From the NCBI RefSeq assembly GCF_900109755.1, contig NZ_FOAR01000028.1, positions 1 to 64,000 on the forward strand: a DNA stretch of 64,000 bases, written 5' to 3'. The position numbers and the translations under genes were made by a program. The notes below the pieces were generated by a model. It was not told where the DNA came from and did not search any database. It saw nothing but the letters and a program-made list of their open reading frames with translations. Positions 45,866-54,429 of the stretch are shown here, piece by piece; position 1 is the stretch's first letter, and each line of letters begins with the position of its first letter. This stretch comes from Pseudomonas agarici (GTDB taxonomy: Bacteria; Pseudomonadota; Gammaproteobacteria; Pseudomonadales; Pseudomonadaceae).

Positions 45866-45883
45866 ACTGTCAATGTTGACAGT
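45866..45883. promoter_or_regulatory. Palindromic operator candidate
   Basis: ACTGTCAA-TG-TTGACAGT is a perfect eight-base inverted repeat with a two-base centre. It lies about 110 bases upstream of the Ig-like gene. Two direct copies of TATACGGTT follow within 30 bases. It looks like a regulator binding site; the regulator is not identified. Confidence 0.5.
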
Positions 45884-46495
45884 GGGTTATACGGTTTTGC
45901 TATACGGTTGTGAGTTTTGGCGGTTGTTTTGATAGGTGATGATTTCCAGTGGTCGGATCTTTAGACTGTTTTGCTAATTATGTTATTTGCTTTTCTTACA
46001 TTCGCTCAAAGCTTATTCGGACAATTTGTACGCCGGCACATAATTTCGTTGCTTCGTAGAGACTGTTGGAAGTATTTGCAAGCGAAGGCCGGCCAGGCGA
46101 AAGCAGGCGAGCAAGCGCGGTTGAGGACTGGTCATTGAGCATGACGAGCCAGCTTTCAACGCCGCATGAGTGAGCGCAGATACATTTCGCGCACAACCAC
46201 CAACCCTGCCCGCCAGCAGGCGGCCTTCCCGGAGCAGCTAGCCGCCTTTTCCCATCGTCGGCACGCAGATGCCGGTCGATCCAGACCCAATCCCCTGAAA
46301 GGGTAAGCCATATCAGAAGAAGGAATCAGCAGCCAAAAACGTGCGGTTATGCCAAAATGCTGGCGCTCTATAAATAATGATTATTGTTACCATAAATTAA
46401 AAATGTGCTTTGCTGGCGAGGTTTGATGCAGCGCAATCGCTGTCGGTCAGGAGCTATGCGGGTGATTGACAATCACAACACAAGGGATTCGGAAA
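45884..46495. other. Intergenic region with no convincing gene
   Basis: About 610 bases. The first half is AT-rich, the second (46040-46330) GC-richer and protein-like in composition, but broken by stops in all frames I followed. A decayed gene or repeat remnant is possible. No RNA gene or intact mobile element is seen. Confidence 0.4.
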
Positions 46496-47041
46496 ATGGC
46501 GGTGAAAGCGCTTGTGTACGGGTGGGGTACCTATTTGGTTGTGTCGTGGTTGAGCAGCCTTGGCATTTTCTACAGTGATATCATCCTTGGCAGCGACCTG
46601 CATCGCTGGCTGCCAGTCATCGCACGGGCAGAAGGCTACTTCATTGCCCAGGGACAACTGGACTACCTGAAGAAAACCGCCTGGATTTACGAAAAGGATC
46701 TGCTGCTGCTGGCGCTCATGCTTGCCTGGGGCGCGCTGTTCTGTCGGTTTTCGCTACGCGTGAGCTTTCTCGGGTTTTTCAGGATAGCCAACTACAAGGA
46801 CAGCTACCTTGAGTTGATCATGTTGTTGGGTGTCGTCTATGTCATCGCTGCCGCTATCCTGGGGCCGGATCTGGAGCAACCCACCCGGGGTATTTTCAGC
46901 AACAAGCTATACCGCTCAAGTATTCTCTTTGGTGCCTTCCACCACACATTGCTGCTGCCCACGCTGTTGCCATTGCTGGCGGTGAGCATCCCTGGCTTTC
47001 TTGACCCTATCGACGAGCGTACAGCCGTTTTGCGGCACTGA
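46496..47041 (+). CDS. Hypothetical multi-pass membrane protein
   Basis: A 181-residue inner-membrane protein with about four hydrophobic helices (ALVYGWGTYLVVSWLSSLGIFY; LLLLALMLAWGALFCRF; LELIMLLGVVYVIAAAILG; HTLLLPTLLPLLAVSI). ATG 46496 follows AGGGATTCGGA. I do not recognise a family. It stands alone and converges with the catabolic operon across a strong palindrome. Confidence 0.7.
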   Translation: MAVKALVYGWGTYLVVSWLSSLGIFYSDIILGSDLHRWLPVIARAEGYFIAQGQLDYLKKTAWIYEKDLLLLALMLAWGALFCRFSLRVSFLGFFRIANYKDSYLELIMLLGVVYVIAAAILGPDLEQPTRGIFSNKLYRSSILFGAFHHTLLLPTLLPLLAVSIPGFLDPIDERTAVLRH

Positions 47042-47097
47042 CTGGTTCCACTTGGGGCGGTCCGGCGGCTATGCTCATTGGGTGCGGCCAGATCTGA

Positions 47098-47131
47098 GCA
47101 GCAACGCCCCGCAATCGTGGGGCGTTGCTGC
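47098..47131. terminator. Bidirectional hairpin between convergent genes
   Basis: GCAGCAACGCCCC and GGGGCGTTGCTGC form a perfect 13-base stem with an eight-base loop. It sits between the plus-strand membrane-protein gene and the minus-strand operon end. No T run follows, so it is a probable two-way terminator or transcript-end stabiliser. Confidence 0.65.
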
Positions 47132-47136
47132 CGACG

Positions 47137-47844
47137 TCACGGAATGGGCAGGCCTTTACCGCGCAGAATAGAGTCAAACCGCTCGGTGTCGGGGTTGTCC
47201 GACTGATTGACCACGCGGATCGCCTCTTCCTTGGCCAAGTGCGCACGGGTGCGCTGCAACACTGACTCGGCTTCGGCGGCCGGTACGGCGATCACGCCGT
47301 CGGCATCGCCAATAATCAGGTCGCCGGGATTGACCACCAAGCCGGCGCAGGAAATCACCACATTGACCTCCCCCGGACCGTCCTTGCTCGGGCCACGATG
47401 GGTGTGGCCCTTGGCGAAGATCGGCATGCCTGGCTCGGCCCACTCCGCGAGGTCGCGGATTGCCCCGTTAATCACCAAACCGGCCAGACGGCGGGTCACG
47501 CAGGTGGTGCGAATCAAGCCGCCGACCAGCGCCTGGCTCAGATCGCCGCCGCCATCGACTACCAGTACGTCGCCGGGCTTGGCCATCATCAGGGCCTTGT
47601 GGATCATCAGGTTGTCACCTGGGCGCACGCGCACGGTCAGCGCTGGGCCGCACATCAGGGTATCGATCTGCCCGTGATAGCGGTTCAGGCCCATGGCGCC
47701 GACATTGCGGCTCATGGCATCGCCCACCGCCGCAACGGGCATCTCGCCAAAAGCGGCCACCAGCTCAGGGCTCAACGACTCGGGCCGTGGGTTGATTCGC
47801 CAGCCGGCGGGCCAGTCATTGCTGGTTACGTTGTTATCGTTCAT
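47137..47844 (-). CDS. RraA-like / 4-hydroxy-4-methyl-2-oxoglutarate aldolase family protein
   Basis: A 235-residue RraA-fold protein: AVGDAMSRNVGAMG, GPALTVRVRPGDNLMIHKALMMAKPGDVLVVDGGGDLSQALVGG, LAGLVINGAIRDLAEWAEPGMPIFAKGHTH. The Arg-Asp pair in GAIRD is used by class II HMG/CHA aldolases to bind substrate and metal. Family members either cleave 4-hydroxy-4-methyl-2-oxoglutarate to two pyruvates or bind RNase E. Being the last gene of a transporter/aminotransferase/hydratase operon favours the aldolase role. It follows the ATPase gene by 31 bases. Confidence 0.87.
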   Translation of the reverse strand: MNDNNVTSNDWPAGWRINPRPESLSPELVAAFGEMPVAAVGDAMSRNVGAMGLNRYHGQIDTLMCGPALTVRVRPGDNLMIHKALMMAKPGDVLVVDGGGDLSQALVGGLIRTTCVTRRLAGLVINGAIRDLAEWAEPGMPIFAKGHTHRGPSKDGPGEVNVVISCAGLVVNPGDLIIGDADGVIAVPAAEAESVLQRTRAHLAKEEAIRVVNQSDNPDTERFDSILRGKGLPIP

Positions 47845-47875
47845 GAGATCTCCGGCTACTTATTCAAATAGGCCA

Positions 47876-48610
47876 CTAGTGGGGCAGAATGCGGGAAAGA
47901 AAATGCCGGGCGCGTTCACAGCGCGTATCGATATCGCCGAAGAAGGTTTCCGTCTCGCAGTCCTCGATGATGCTGCCGGCGTCCATAAACACCACACGGT
48001 CGGCGACCTGGCGGGCGAACCCCATTTCGTGGGTGACGCACATCATGGTCATGCCTTCCTTGGCGAGACCGACCATTACATCCAGCACCTCGTTGACCAT
48101 TTCCGGGTCCAGGGCCGAGGTGGGCTCATCGAACAGCATGCAGATCGGGTCCATGGATAGCGCCCTGGCAATGGCCACGCGCTGCTGCTGGCCACCGGAC
48201 AGTTGCCCAGGGAATTTCTCGGCGTGAGCGCGCAGCCCAACACGGTCGAGATAGGCCAGGCCATGCTCCATGGCCTCGTCGCGAGAACGGCCGAGCACCT
48301 TGATTTGCGCCAGAGACAGGTTGTCACGCACGCTCAGATGAGGGAACAACTCGAAGTTCTGAAACACCATGCCCACGCGTGCCCGTAGCTTGGGCAGGTC
48401 CGAGCCGGTTTTCGCCACCGAGGTGCCGTCGACCAGGATATCGCCCTGCTGGAACGCCTCCAGGCCGTTGACGCACTTGATCAGGGTTGACTTGCCGGAA
48501 CCTGAAGGCCCGCAGACGACCACCACCTCGCCCTTATTGACGCGAGTGGAACAATCCTTGAGCACCTGAAAGGGGCCGTACCATTTGCTGATATTTGTTA
48601 ATTCGATCAT
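47876..48610 (-). CDS. Polar amino-acid ABC transporter ATP-binding protein
   Basis: A 244-residue GlnQ-type ATPase with Walker A GPSGSGKST, the Q-loop FQNFELFPHL, signature LSGGQQQRVAIARAL, Walker B MLFDEPTSALDPE and the His of VTHEMGFAR. ATG 48610 overlaps the stop of the upstream permease (ATGA). It powers uptake by the two permeases and the binding protein of this operon. Confidence 0.93.
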   Translation of the reverse strand: MIELTNISKWYGPFQVLKDCSTRVNKGEVVVVCGPSGSGKSTLIKCVNGLEAFQQGDILVDGTSVAKTGSDLPKLRARVGMVFQNFELFPHLSVRDNLSLAQIKVLGRSRDEAMEHGLAYLDRVGLRAHAEKFPGQLSGGQQQRVAIARALSMDPICMLFDEPTSALDPEMVNEVLDVMVGLAKEGMTMMCVTHEMGFARQVADRVVFMDAGSIIEDCETETFFGDIDTRCERARHFLSRILPH

Positions 48611-49290
48611 AGCGCGGTTCTCTTGCGGCAAAATTTAACCAATAGCGAGGCGCAGAAGCACAAGACGAAATACACCGCGCCGGCCAATAGCAGCGCTTCG
48701 ACGATGCGTCCACCACGCTCGCCAATGCTGTAAGCGGTACCGAAGAAGTCCGACAGGGCGCTGACATACACCAGGGCCGTGTCTTGAAACAGCACAATGG
48801 CCTGGGTCAGCAGCATCGGCACCATATTGCGAAACGCCTGGGGCAGTATCACCAGCTGCATCGCTTGGCGATGGGTCATGCCCAACGCGTAGGCCGCAGC
48901 CAATTGGCCCTTGGAGACGCTTTGGATGCCCGAACGAATGATTTCCGCGTAGTAAGCCGCCTCGAACAGCGAGAAGGCCACGAGCGCCGAGATCATCCTC
49001 ACGTCGGTGGAGGGCGACAGGCCCAATACGCTCTGTAGCAGTTGTGGCACCACCAGGAAAAACCACAGCAGCACCATCACCAGTGGCACCGAGCGGAACA
49101 GGTTGATATACAACGTGGCGAAACCAGAGATCAGGCGCGAGCTCGACAGGCGCATCAGCGCCAGTACGGTGCCCCAGACCAAACCAGCCAGTAAGGCTAC
49201 TATGGTGATCTGCAACGACACCCAGAGGCCTTGTGCCAGGTAGTTCAGGTTGTTGCCGACAAGAAACGAAAAATCGAACTGATAGCTCAT
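48607..49290 (-). CDS. Amino-acid ABC transporter permease (second)
   Basis: A 227-residue HisM/GlnP-type permease with about five membrane helices (LWVSLQITIVALLAGLVWGTVLALMRL; INLFRSVPLVMVLLWFFLVVP) and the cytoplasmic EAA loop EIIRSGIQSVSKGQLAAAYALGMTHRQAMQLVILPQAF that docks the ATPase. It starts at the stop of the first permease gene. Confidence 0.92.
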   Translation of the reverse strand: MSYQFDFSFLVGNNLNYLAQGLWVSLQITIVALLAGLVWGTVLALMRLSSSRLISGFATLYINLFRSVPLVMVLLWFFLVVPQLLQSVLGLSPSTDVRMISALVAFSLFEAAYYAEIIRSGIQSVSKGQLAAAYALGMTHRQAMQLVILPQAFRNMVPMLLTQAIVLFQDTALVYVSALSDFFGTAYSIGERGGRIVEALLLAGAVYFVLCFCASLLVKFCRKRTAL

Positions 49291-50033
49291 CAGCTGCGCT
49301 CCTGCGAGCGAACGTGGGAGGGAATACGCGTGCGCTTCTCGACCGCGCGCATCACCAGCATCGCCGAGCCGCTGACCATGATGTAAAGCACGGTGACCAT
49401 GGTGAAGGTCTCATAGGGCTGGGAGGTGTAATCCACCAACTGCCGGCCCTGGGCGGTGAGGTCCAGCAGGCCGATCATCGAGGCCACGGCCGAGTTCTTG
49501 AACACCGTCATACACTCGGAGGTCAGCGGCGGCACAATCACCCGCAACGACACCGGCAACAGCACATAGCGATAGGTTTGTGGCAGCGTCATGCCCAGGG
49601 CCAGGCCGGCATTACGCTGGCCGGGAGGCAGGGACTCGATGCCGGCGCGCACCTGCTCACAGATACGCGCCGAGGTGTACATACCCAGGCACAATACCGC
49701 AGCAAAAAACTGCTGCAGGAAGGGGTCGATGCTCTTGATCTGCGTTCCCCAACTCAGGGGCAACAGCTCCGGCACCACGAAGTACCAGATAAACAGCTGC
49801 ACCAGCAGTGGAATGTTGCGAAACAGCTCCACATAGGCAGCCGCTACGGCAGATACCCAGCGATTGGGCACGGTGCGTAACACACCCATTACAATCCCCA
49901 GCAGCAGGCCGATGCACCAGGCTAGCAAGCCTACGGATACGGTCACCGCCAGACCGGAAAGCACCCAATCGAGATAGGTTTGGCCGGGCCAGGCCTCATT
50001 GAAAAAAACGCCCCAGTGCCAGTTATAATTCAT
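49290..50033 (-). CDS. Amino-acid ABC transporter permease (first)
   Basis: A 247-residue permease of the same family: WVLSGLAVTVSVGLLAWCIGLLLGIVMGVLRT, VELFRNIPLLVQLFIWYFVVPELLP and the EAA loop ICEQVRAGIESLPPGQRNAGLALGMTLPQTYRYVLLPVSL. It resembles glutamate/aspartate (GltJ-like) permeases, pointing to an acidic amino-acid substrate. It lies 115 bases after the aminotransferase gene, and its last base is shared with the next gene's start. Confidence 0.92.
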   Translation of the reverse strand: MNYNWHWGVFFNEAWPGQTYLDWVLSGLAVTVSVGLLAWCIGLLLGIVMGVLRTVPNRWVSAVAAAYVELFRNIPLLVQLFIWYFVVPELLPLSWGTQIKSIDPFLQQFFAAVLCLGMYTSARICEQVRAGIESLPPGQRNAGLALGMTLPQTYRYVLLPVSLRVIVPPLTSECMTVFKNSAVASMIGLLDLTAQGRQLVDYTSQPYETFTMVTVLYIMVSGSAMLVMRAVEKRTRIPSHVRSQERS

Positions 50034-50148
50034 CGCTGTTCTCTGCGCGCCCGGGTACTACACAGGACTCGGACGTATCTGTCGCTAATGAGCTTTGGGC
50101 GGGATCAACACAGGCCCAAGTGGATATCAGGCGAAGCGGCTCTGCCCC

Positions 50149-51354
50149 TCAATATATAAGTCGCGAACAAGCCTTCTCCAAGCGATCGCAGCCTTCGCGC
50201 AGGGCCTCCATGGAGGTGGCGAAGGAGATGCGAAAGTGCTCGTCAACACCATAGGCCGAGCCCTGCAACACCGCCAACCCAACTTCTTCGAGCAGGTAGA
50301 TAACGAAGTCATCGCTATTGTTAATGACCTTGCCCGCTGGGGTTTTAGAGCCGAACAAGGCGCTGCAACGAGGGAACACATAGAAGGCCCCTTCCGGACT
50401 GTGGCAACGGATGCCGGGGATCGCATTGAGCCGCGCGACCACATAGTCACGCCGCGCCTGGAACTCAATACGCGATGCGCGGGGGAAGTCCTGTGGGCCT
50501 GTCAGGGCTTCGAGGGCGCCGGCTTGGGCGCCGGTGGACGGGTTGGAGGTGCTCTGCGACTGCAGCTTGACCATGGCCTTGATCAGGGCCGCGGGGCCGC
50601 CGGCATAGCCGATTCGCCAACCGGTCATGGCATAGGCCTTGGAAACCCCGTTGATGGTCAGGGTGCGATCCTTGAGCCGGGGTTCGACCTGGGCCGGGGT
50701 AACGAAGCGGCGCTGGTCATAGACGAGATGCTCGTATATATCGTCAGTCATCACCCATACGTGGGGATGACGCAGCAACACATCGGTCAGTTCACGCATC
50801 TCCTCTTCGGTGTACAGGGCGCCACTGGGGTTGTTCGGTGCATTGAGGATCAACCACCGGGTACGCTCCGTGATGCTTGCCTCCAGGTCTTTGGCGCGCA
50901 GCTTGAAGGCATTCTCCGCGTGGCAGGCAACGAACTTCGGCGTGCCCTCTGCCAATAGCGTCATATCCGGGTAGGACACCCAATAAGGTGACGGGATCAG
51001 TACTTCATCACCAGCCTGCACCGTGCACATCAGCGCGTTGAAAATGACCTGCTTGCCGCCGGTGCTGACGATGATTTCGTTGGCAGTGTACTCAAGCTGG
51101 TTCTCGCGCTTGAACTTGCTGGTGATGGCCGCACGCAGCTCGGGGGTGCCAGCCACGTCGGTGTACTTGGTCTTGCCCTCGGCCAGGGCGCGGGAGGCAG
51201 CTTGCTTGATATTGTCCGGGGTGTCGAAGTCCGGCTCGCCGGAAAGCAGCCCGAGAATGTCCTTACCGGCAGCCTTCAGCTCGCGGGCGTACTGGCCAGC
51301 CATGGAGCTGGGCGAGGGTTTGATTCGATTAATGCGGTCGGCAATTTTCAACAT
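50149..51354 (-). CDS. Class I/II PLP aminotransferase (aspartate-type)
   Basis: A 401-residue fold-type I aminotransferase. The PLP lysine lies in NGVSKAYAMTGWRIGYAGG (near 240); other motifs are GEPDFDTPDNIKQAA, STGGKQVIFNALMCTV, LNAPNNPSGALYTEEEM and the C-terminal Arg in HFRISFATS. It is closest to Ib-type aspartate aminotransferases and probably converts the imported amino acid to its 2-oxo acid. It lies between the binding-protein and permease genes, so transport and first enzymatic step are coordinated. Confidence 0.9.
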   Translation of the reverse strand: MLKIADRINRIKPSPSSMAGQYARELKAAGKDILGLLSGEPDFDTPDNIKQAASRALAEGKTKYTDVAGTPELRAAITSKFKRENQLEYTANEIIVSTGGKQVIFNALMCTVQAGDEVLIPSPYWVSYPDMTLLAEGTPKFVACHAENAFKLRAKDLEASITERTRWLILNAPNNPSGALYTEEEMRELTDVLLRHPHVWVMTDDIYEHLVYDQRRFVTPAQVEPRLKDRTLTINGVSKAYAMTGWRIGYAGGPAALIKAMVKLQSQSTSNPSTGAQAGALEALTGPQDFPRASRIEFQARRDYVVARLNAIPGIRCHSPEGAFYVFPRCSALFGSKTPAGKVINNSDDFVIYLLEEVGLAVLQGSAYGVDEHFRISFATSMEALREGCDRLEKACSRLIY

Positions 51355-51490
51355 AATGCATGCTCCAGGGACAGCCCATTGGCTTTTACAGACCGAGCGA
51401 AGCCATGGCGCGCGACAAAGGCAGGGCGCCGGGCAAGGCTCGGATGGAATCGATGGCTAACGCGGTCGCTAGCCAGGGCAAAGCGTGGTG

Positions 51491-52399
51491 TTACTCGTCT
51501 TCGAAGGTCTTGTCGCTGGGGTGAGCGAACAGCGCTTTCATCGCGTCGCTCTCCGGCGTGTTGAGCACTATGCCGTCCGGCGCGATGGGTTCGAGGAACC
51601 ATTTGTGGTACAGGCGCTCGGTCTCGCCACTGAGGTGCAATTGCGTGATGGTGGCATCGACCAGCGCCTTAAACTGCGGGTCGTCCTTGCGCATCATGCA
51701 GGCCAGGGTTTCCTTGGTCGGCATCTCACCTGTCAGGGCGTATTGATCGGAGTCCTTGGCCTTGCTCAACAGCGCCGCGAGCACGTCACGGTCCATAAAG
51801 AAGGCCGCTGCACGGTTGGTTTGCAGCATGACGAACGACTGCGAATGGTCCCGGGCGCTGATCACGTTGGTCTTCATGTTGTGCTCTTGCACATAGAGGC
51901 GCATGAAACGCTCCGAGGTGCTGCCCGCAGTAACCACCACGGACTTGCCATCGAGGTCTTTAAGGGATTTGATCCCCGAGTCCTTGCGCGTCAGCAACTG
52001 GGTTTCGGTGATTGCAATGGTGGTGGAGAACGCTACCTGGCGGCGTCGCTCGGCATTGTTGGTGGTGGCGTTACACTCCAAGTCCAGAGTGCCATTCTGC
52101 ATCAAGGAAATACGATTTTGCGCGTTAATCGGGATCGAGCGTAATTGCAACTCCGGCAAGTTGAGCTTCTTCTTGATTGCCTCCACCACCTGCAGGCTGA
52201 TGTCTCGGGCGTAGCCCACTACCTGATTGCTGTTACTGTCGATATAGGACCAGGGTACCGACGATTCACGATAGCCCAACACCATCACGCCATCGGTCTT
52301 GATCTTGCTCAGGGTACTGCCAATTTCCTCGGCCGCGACGCCGAAGCTACAGAGCATGGCGAGGGAAACGGCTATTGCATTGCGCATCATCTTGATCAC
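51491..52399 (-). CDS. Amino-acid ABC transporter substrate-binding protein
   Basis: A 302-residue periplasmic binding protein with signal peptide (MRNAIAVSLAMLCSFGVAAEE) and the SBP_bac_3 fold: GVMVLGYRESSVPWSYIDSNSNQVVGYARDIS, ISLMQNGTLDLECNATTNNAERRRQVAFS, LDGKSVVVTAGSTSERFM, DRDVLAALLSKAK. The ECNATTN segment is like glutamate/aspartate binders (GltI type). An in-frame ATG three codons later is also possible. The transported compound is probably an acidic amino acid. Confidence 0.92.
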   Translation of the reverse strand: MIKMMRNAIAVSLAMLCSFGVAAEEIGSTLSKIKTDGVMVLGYRESSVPWSYIDSNSNQVVGYARDISLQVVEAIKKKLNLPELQLRSIPINAQNRISLMQNGTLDLECNATTNNAERRRQVAFSTTIAITETQLLTRKDSGIKSLKDLDGKSVVVTAGSTSERFMRLYVQEHNMKTNVISARDHSQSFVMLQTNRAAAFFMDRDVLAALLSKAKDSDQYALTGEMPTKETLACMMRKDDPQFKALVDATITQLHLSGETERLYHKWFLEPIAPDGIVLNTPESDAMKALFAHPSDKTFEDE

Positions 52400-52439
52400 C
52401 TTTGTTTTAATTATTGGTCATGCACCACAATCTATCCCT

Positions 52440-52955
52440 TTACGAAGCTAGCAAACTCCCTTGGTCTTTCAGGTAGGCCACCAGCCCACCGGCCTGGAGC
52501 ATGCTCAGCACGAAGGCGGGCAACGGCTCACAAACAATCGGTTCAGCCTGGCCATGCTCCAGCAGCAAACGGCCCTGCTCATCCAGTCTTAAACTCAGCG
52601 GCGAACCTTCGACAATCGTCCGGGTGTCAGCCACTACCGGCATCAGTCCATTGTTCAGGGCATTACGCAGATAGGTACGGGAAAAGCTCTGGGCCACCAC
52701 TGCGCGAATACCCGCCGCCAGCACCACCGTGACCGCCACCTCCATGGCCGAGCCACAACCGAAGTTCTTGCCTGCCACCAAAATGTCGCTTTTACCCAGG
52801 GTCCGGGCGAAACCTGGCTGGGCGTCCTCAAGCAGGTACTGTTTAAGCACCTGAGGATCGATGGTCTCCTTCTTACGATGGGAGGAGATGATGTAGTCGG
52901 TGTTGATGTCGTCGGCGAAGACTCGGGCTCGGCCATTGATGGGTAACAAACTCAT
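52440..52955 (-). CDS. Aconitase-type hydratase small subunit (LeuD-like)
   Basis: A 171-residue swivel subunit: GRARVFADDINTDYIISSHRKKETIDPQVLKQYLLED, then VAGKNFGCGSAMEVAVTVVLAAGIRAVVAQSFSRTYLRNALNNGLMPV. It matches the short archaeal-type isopropylmalate/homoaconitate small subunits. The substrate-recognition loop after SSHRKK differs from housekeeping LeuD. It overlaps the large-subunit stop by four bases. With the large subunit it should hydrate or isomerise a branched dicarboxylate; leucine biosynthesis is unlikely from the context. Confidence 0.88.
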   Translation of the reverse strand: MSLLPINGRARVFADDINTDYIISSHRKKETIDPQVLKQYLLEDAQPGFARTLGKSDILVAGKNFGCGSAMEVAVTVVLAAGIRAVVAQSFSRTYLRNALNNGLMPVVADTRTIVEGSPLSLRLDEQGRLLLEHGQAEPIVCEPLPAFVLSMLQAGGLVAYLKDQGSLLAS

Positions 52956-54220
52956 ACAGGGACTCCCTCGGCATTCAGCTCACCCGTGGCCGCAGCGATG
53001 GCACAGACCCGTGGTGACGCCAGATAGATAGCGGCCTCGGCGTTGCCCATGCGGCCCTTGAAATTACGGTTGGCGGTGGACAGCACCGTGCTTTGCGAGG
53101 CCGGAATGACCCCGCAGGTACCGCAACAGGAACCACAACCGGGCGGCTGTATGGTCGCGCCCATTTGCTCGAAGGCCGCCAACAGGCCCTCGCTGGCCAA
53201 TTGCGCACGCACCGCCTCGGAGGCCGGGGTGACCACCAGTTGCACACCTTTAGCGATACCACCCCTGGCCTGCAATTCGACCAGCGCCTCGCGGTAGTCC
53301 TTCACCCGGCCACCGGTGCAGGTGCCCAGGTAGACCATATCCACCTTGGTGGCGCTGACATCGCGCACATCGATTACATTATCGACCCTATGCGGCAGCG
53401 CGACCTGTGCTCGCACCTGGCCCAGATCGACCTCCAGACTGCTCAGGTAGCGAGCATCGGCGTCGGCCTCGACGGGTTGGTAATCGGTCACACCCAGGGC
53501 AGCCAGCCACTGGTGAGTCAACTGATCACAGGGGAACAGGCCGACCTTGGCGCCCATCTCCACCGCCATGTTGGCGAGCACAATGCGGTCGTCCATATCC
53601 AGGCTGCCGACCCCGACCCCGGCAAACTCCAGAGCACAATAGTTGGCGCCGTCGGCGCGCAAGTGACGAGCAAGATGCAGAGCCAGATCCTTGGCCGCAA
53701 CCCCTGGTGTGAGCCGCCCGTGCAGCACCACACGAATGCTCGCCGGCACTTTGAACCAAACCTGGCCACAGAGCAGGATGCCCGCCAGGTCGGAGGAGCC
53801 TATGCCGGTGGCGAAGGCGTTAAAGGCACCATAGGAAGTACTGTGAGAGTCGGCACCGACCATTATCCGCCCTGGCCGGGCGTGGCCCAACTCCATGACC
53901 AGTTGATGCCCAATGCCCTGTCCAACATCGGCCACCGCCACACAATGGGCCTTGGCATAGTCCCGGGCCAGCTCCTGCAAGCCCAAAGCCTTGGTGCCCG
54001 AGGCTGCGCCGTAATGATCCAGGGCAAACAGCAGGCGCTCGGGGTAACGGGGCTTGCGCAGTAGCCCGCCAGTCATTTGCTTGAGGTAATCCAGGGCCAT
54101 GGGAATCGACCCATCGGTGCCCATGGCAAAGTCGGGCTGGCAGATCACTAATTCGCCCGCTTCGACCGTTCGGCCCAGAGAGCGTGAGAGAATTTTTTCG
54201 GCGATAGTCAATCCGTTCAA
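52952..54220 (-). CDS. Aconitase-type hydratase large subunit (LeuC-like)
   Basis: A 422-residue iron-sulfur hydratase of the two-subunit isopropylmalate/homoaconitase group. Cluster cysteines lie in YLGTCTGGR and GCGSCCGTCG; substrate segments include CQPDFAMGTDGSIPMAL, DHYGAASGTKA, MVGADSHSTSYGAFNAFATGIGSSD and NRNFKGRMGN. It is the first gene of the eight-gene operon and is divergent from the LysR gene. Family members hydrate or isomerise compounds such as cis-aconitate, citraconate or isopropylmalate. Its own substrate is not known. Confidence 0.9.
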   Translation of the reverse strand: MNGLTIAEKILSRSLGRTVEAGELVICQPDFAMGTDGSIPMALDYLKQMTGGLLRKPRYPERLLFALDHYGAASGTKALGLQELARDYAKAHCVAVADVGQGIGHQLVMELGHARPGRIMVGADSHSTSYGAFNAFATGIGSSDLAGILLCGQVWFKVPASIRVVLHGRLTPGVAAKDLALHLARHLRADGANYCALEFAGVGVGSLDMDDRIVLANMAVEMGAKVGLFPCDQLTHQWLAALGVTDYQPVEADADARYLSSLEVDLGQVRAQVALPHRVDNVIDVRDVSATKVDMVYLGTCTGGRVKDYREALVELQARGGIAKGVQLVVTPASEAVRAQLASEGLLAAFEQMGATIQPPGCGSCCGTCGVIPASQSTVLSTANRNFKGRMGNAEAAIYLASPRVCAIAAATGELNAEGVPV

Positions 54221-54366
54221 GGACCAGCCCCTTCAAGCGATAGCAGTAATACAAGGAGCGCCTAAGGCCACTCACTGACTCAATACACCCTTGGCCGAGA
54301 CCAAACGGTGAGTACGAGGTGGAGTATGGATTTTACTGGCAAAGAGTAAAAGTGATTAAATATCAG

Positions 54367-54390
54367 CATGAATGACTACTTTTATTCATG
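54367..54390. promoter_or_regulatory. LysR-type operator
   Basis: CATGAAT-N10-ATTCATG is a perfect inverted repeat with the T-N11-A spacing typical of LysR regulators. It lies 40 bases before the lysR start and 146 bases before the divergent hydratase gene. It is the likely binding site for control of both directions. Confidence 0.75.
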
Positions 54391-54429
54391 TTAGAGTCAT
54401 CCCTTCTCTATGCTTCAGGACGCTCTGCC

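Noticed and set aside
46040..46330. GC-richer stretch as a possible gene
   Set aside because: Stops interrupt the frames I followed and no ribosome site or family pattern is visible; at most a decayed remnant.
52440..54220. Housekeeping leucine biosynthesis leuCD
   Set aside because: No leuB or leuA nearby; the subunits are of the shorter homoaconitase-like type and are in one operon with a transporter, an aminotransferase and an aldolase-like gene under a dedicated LysR.
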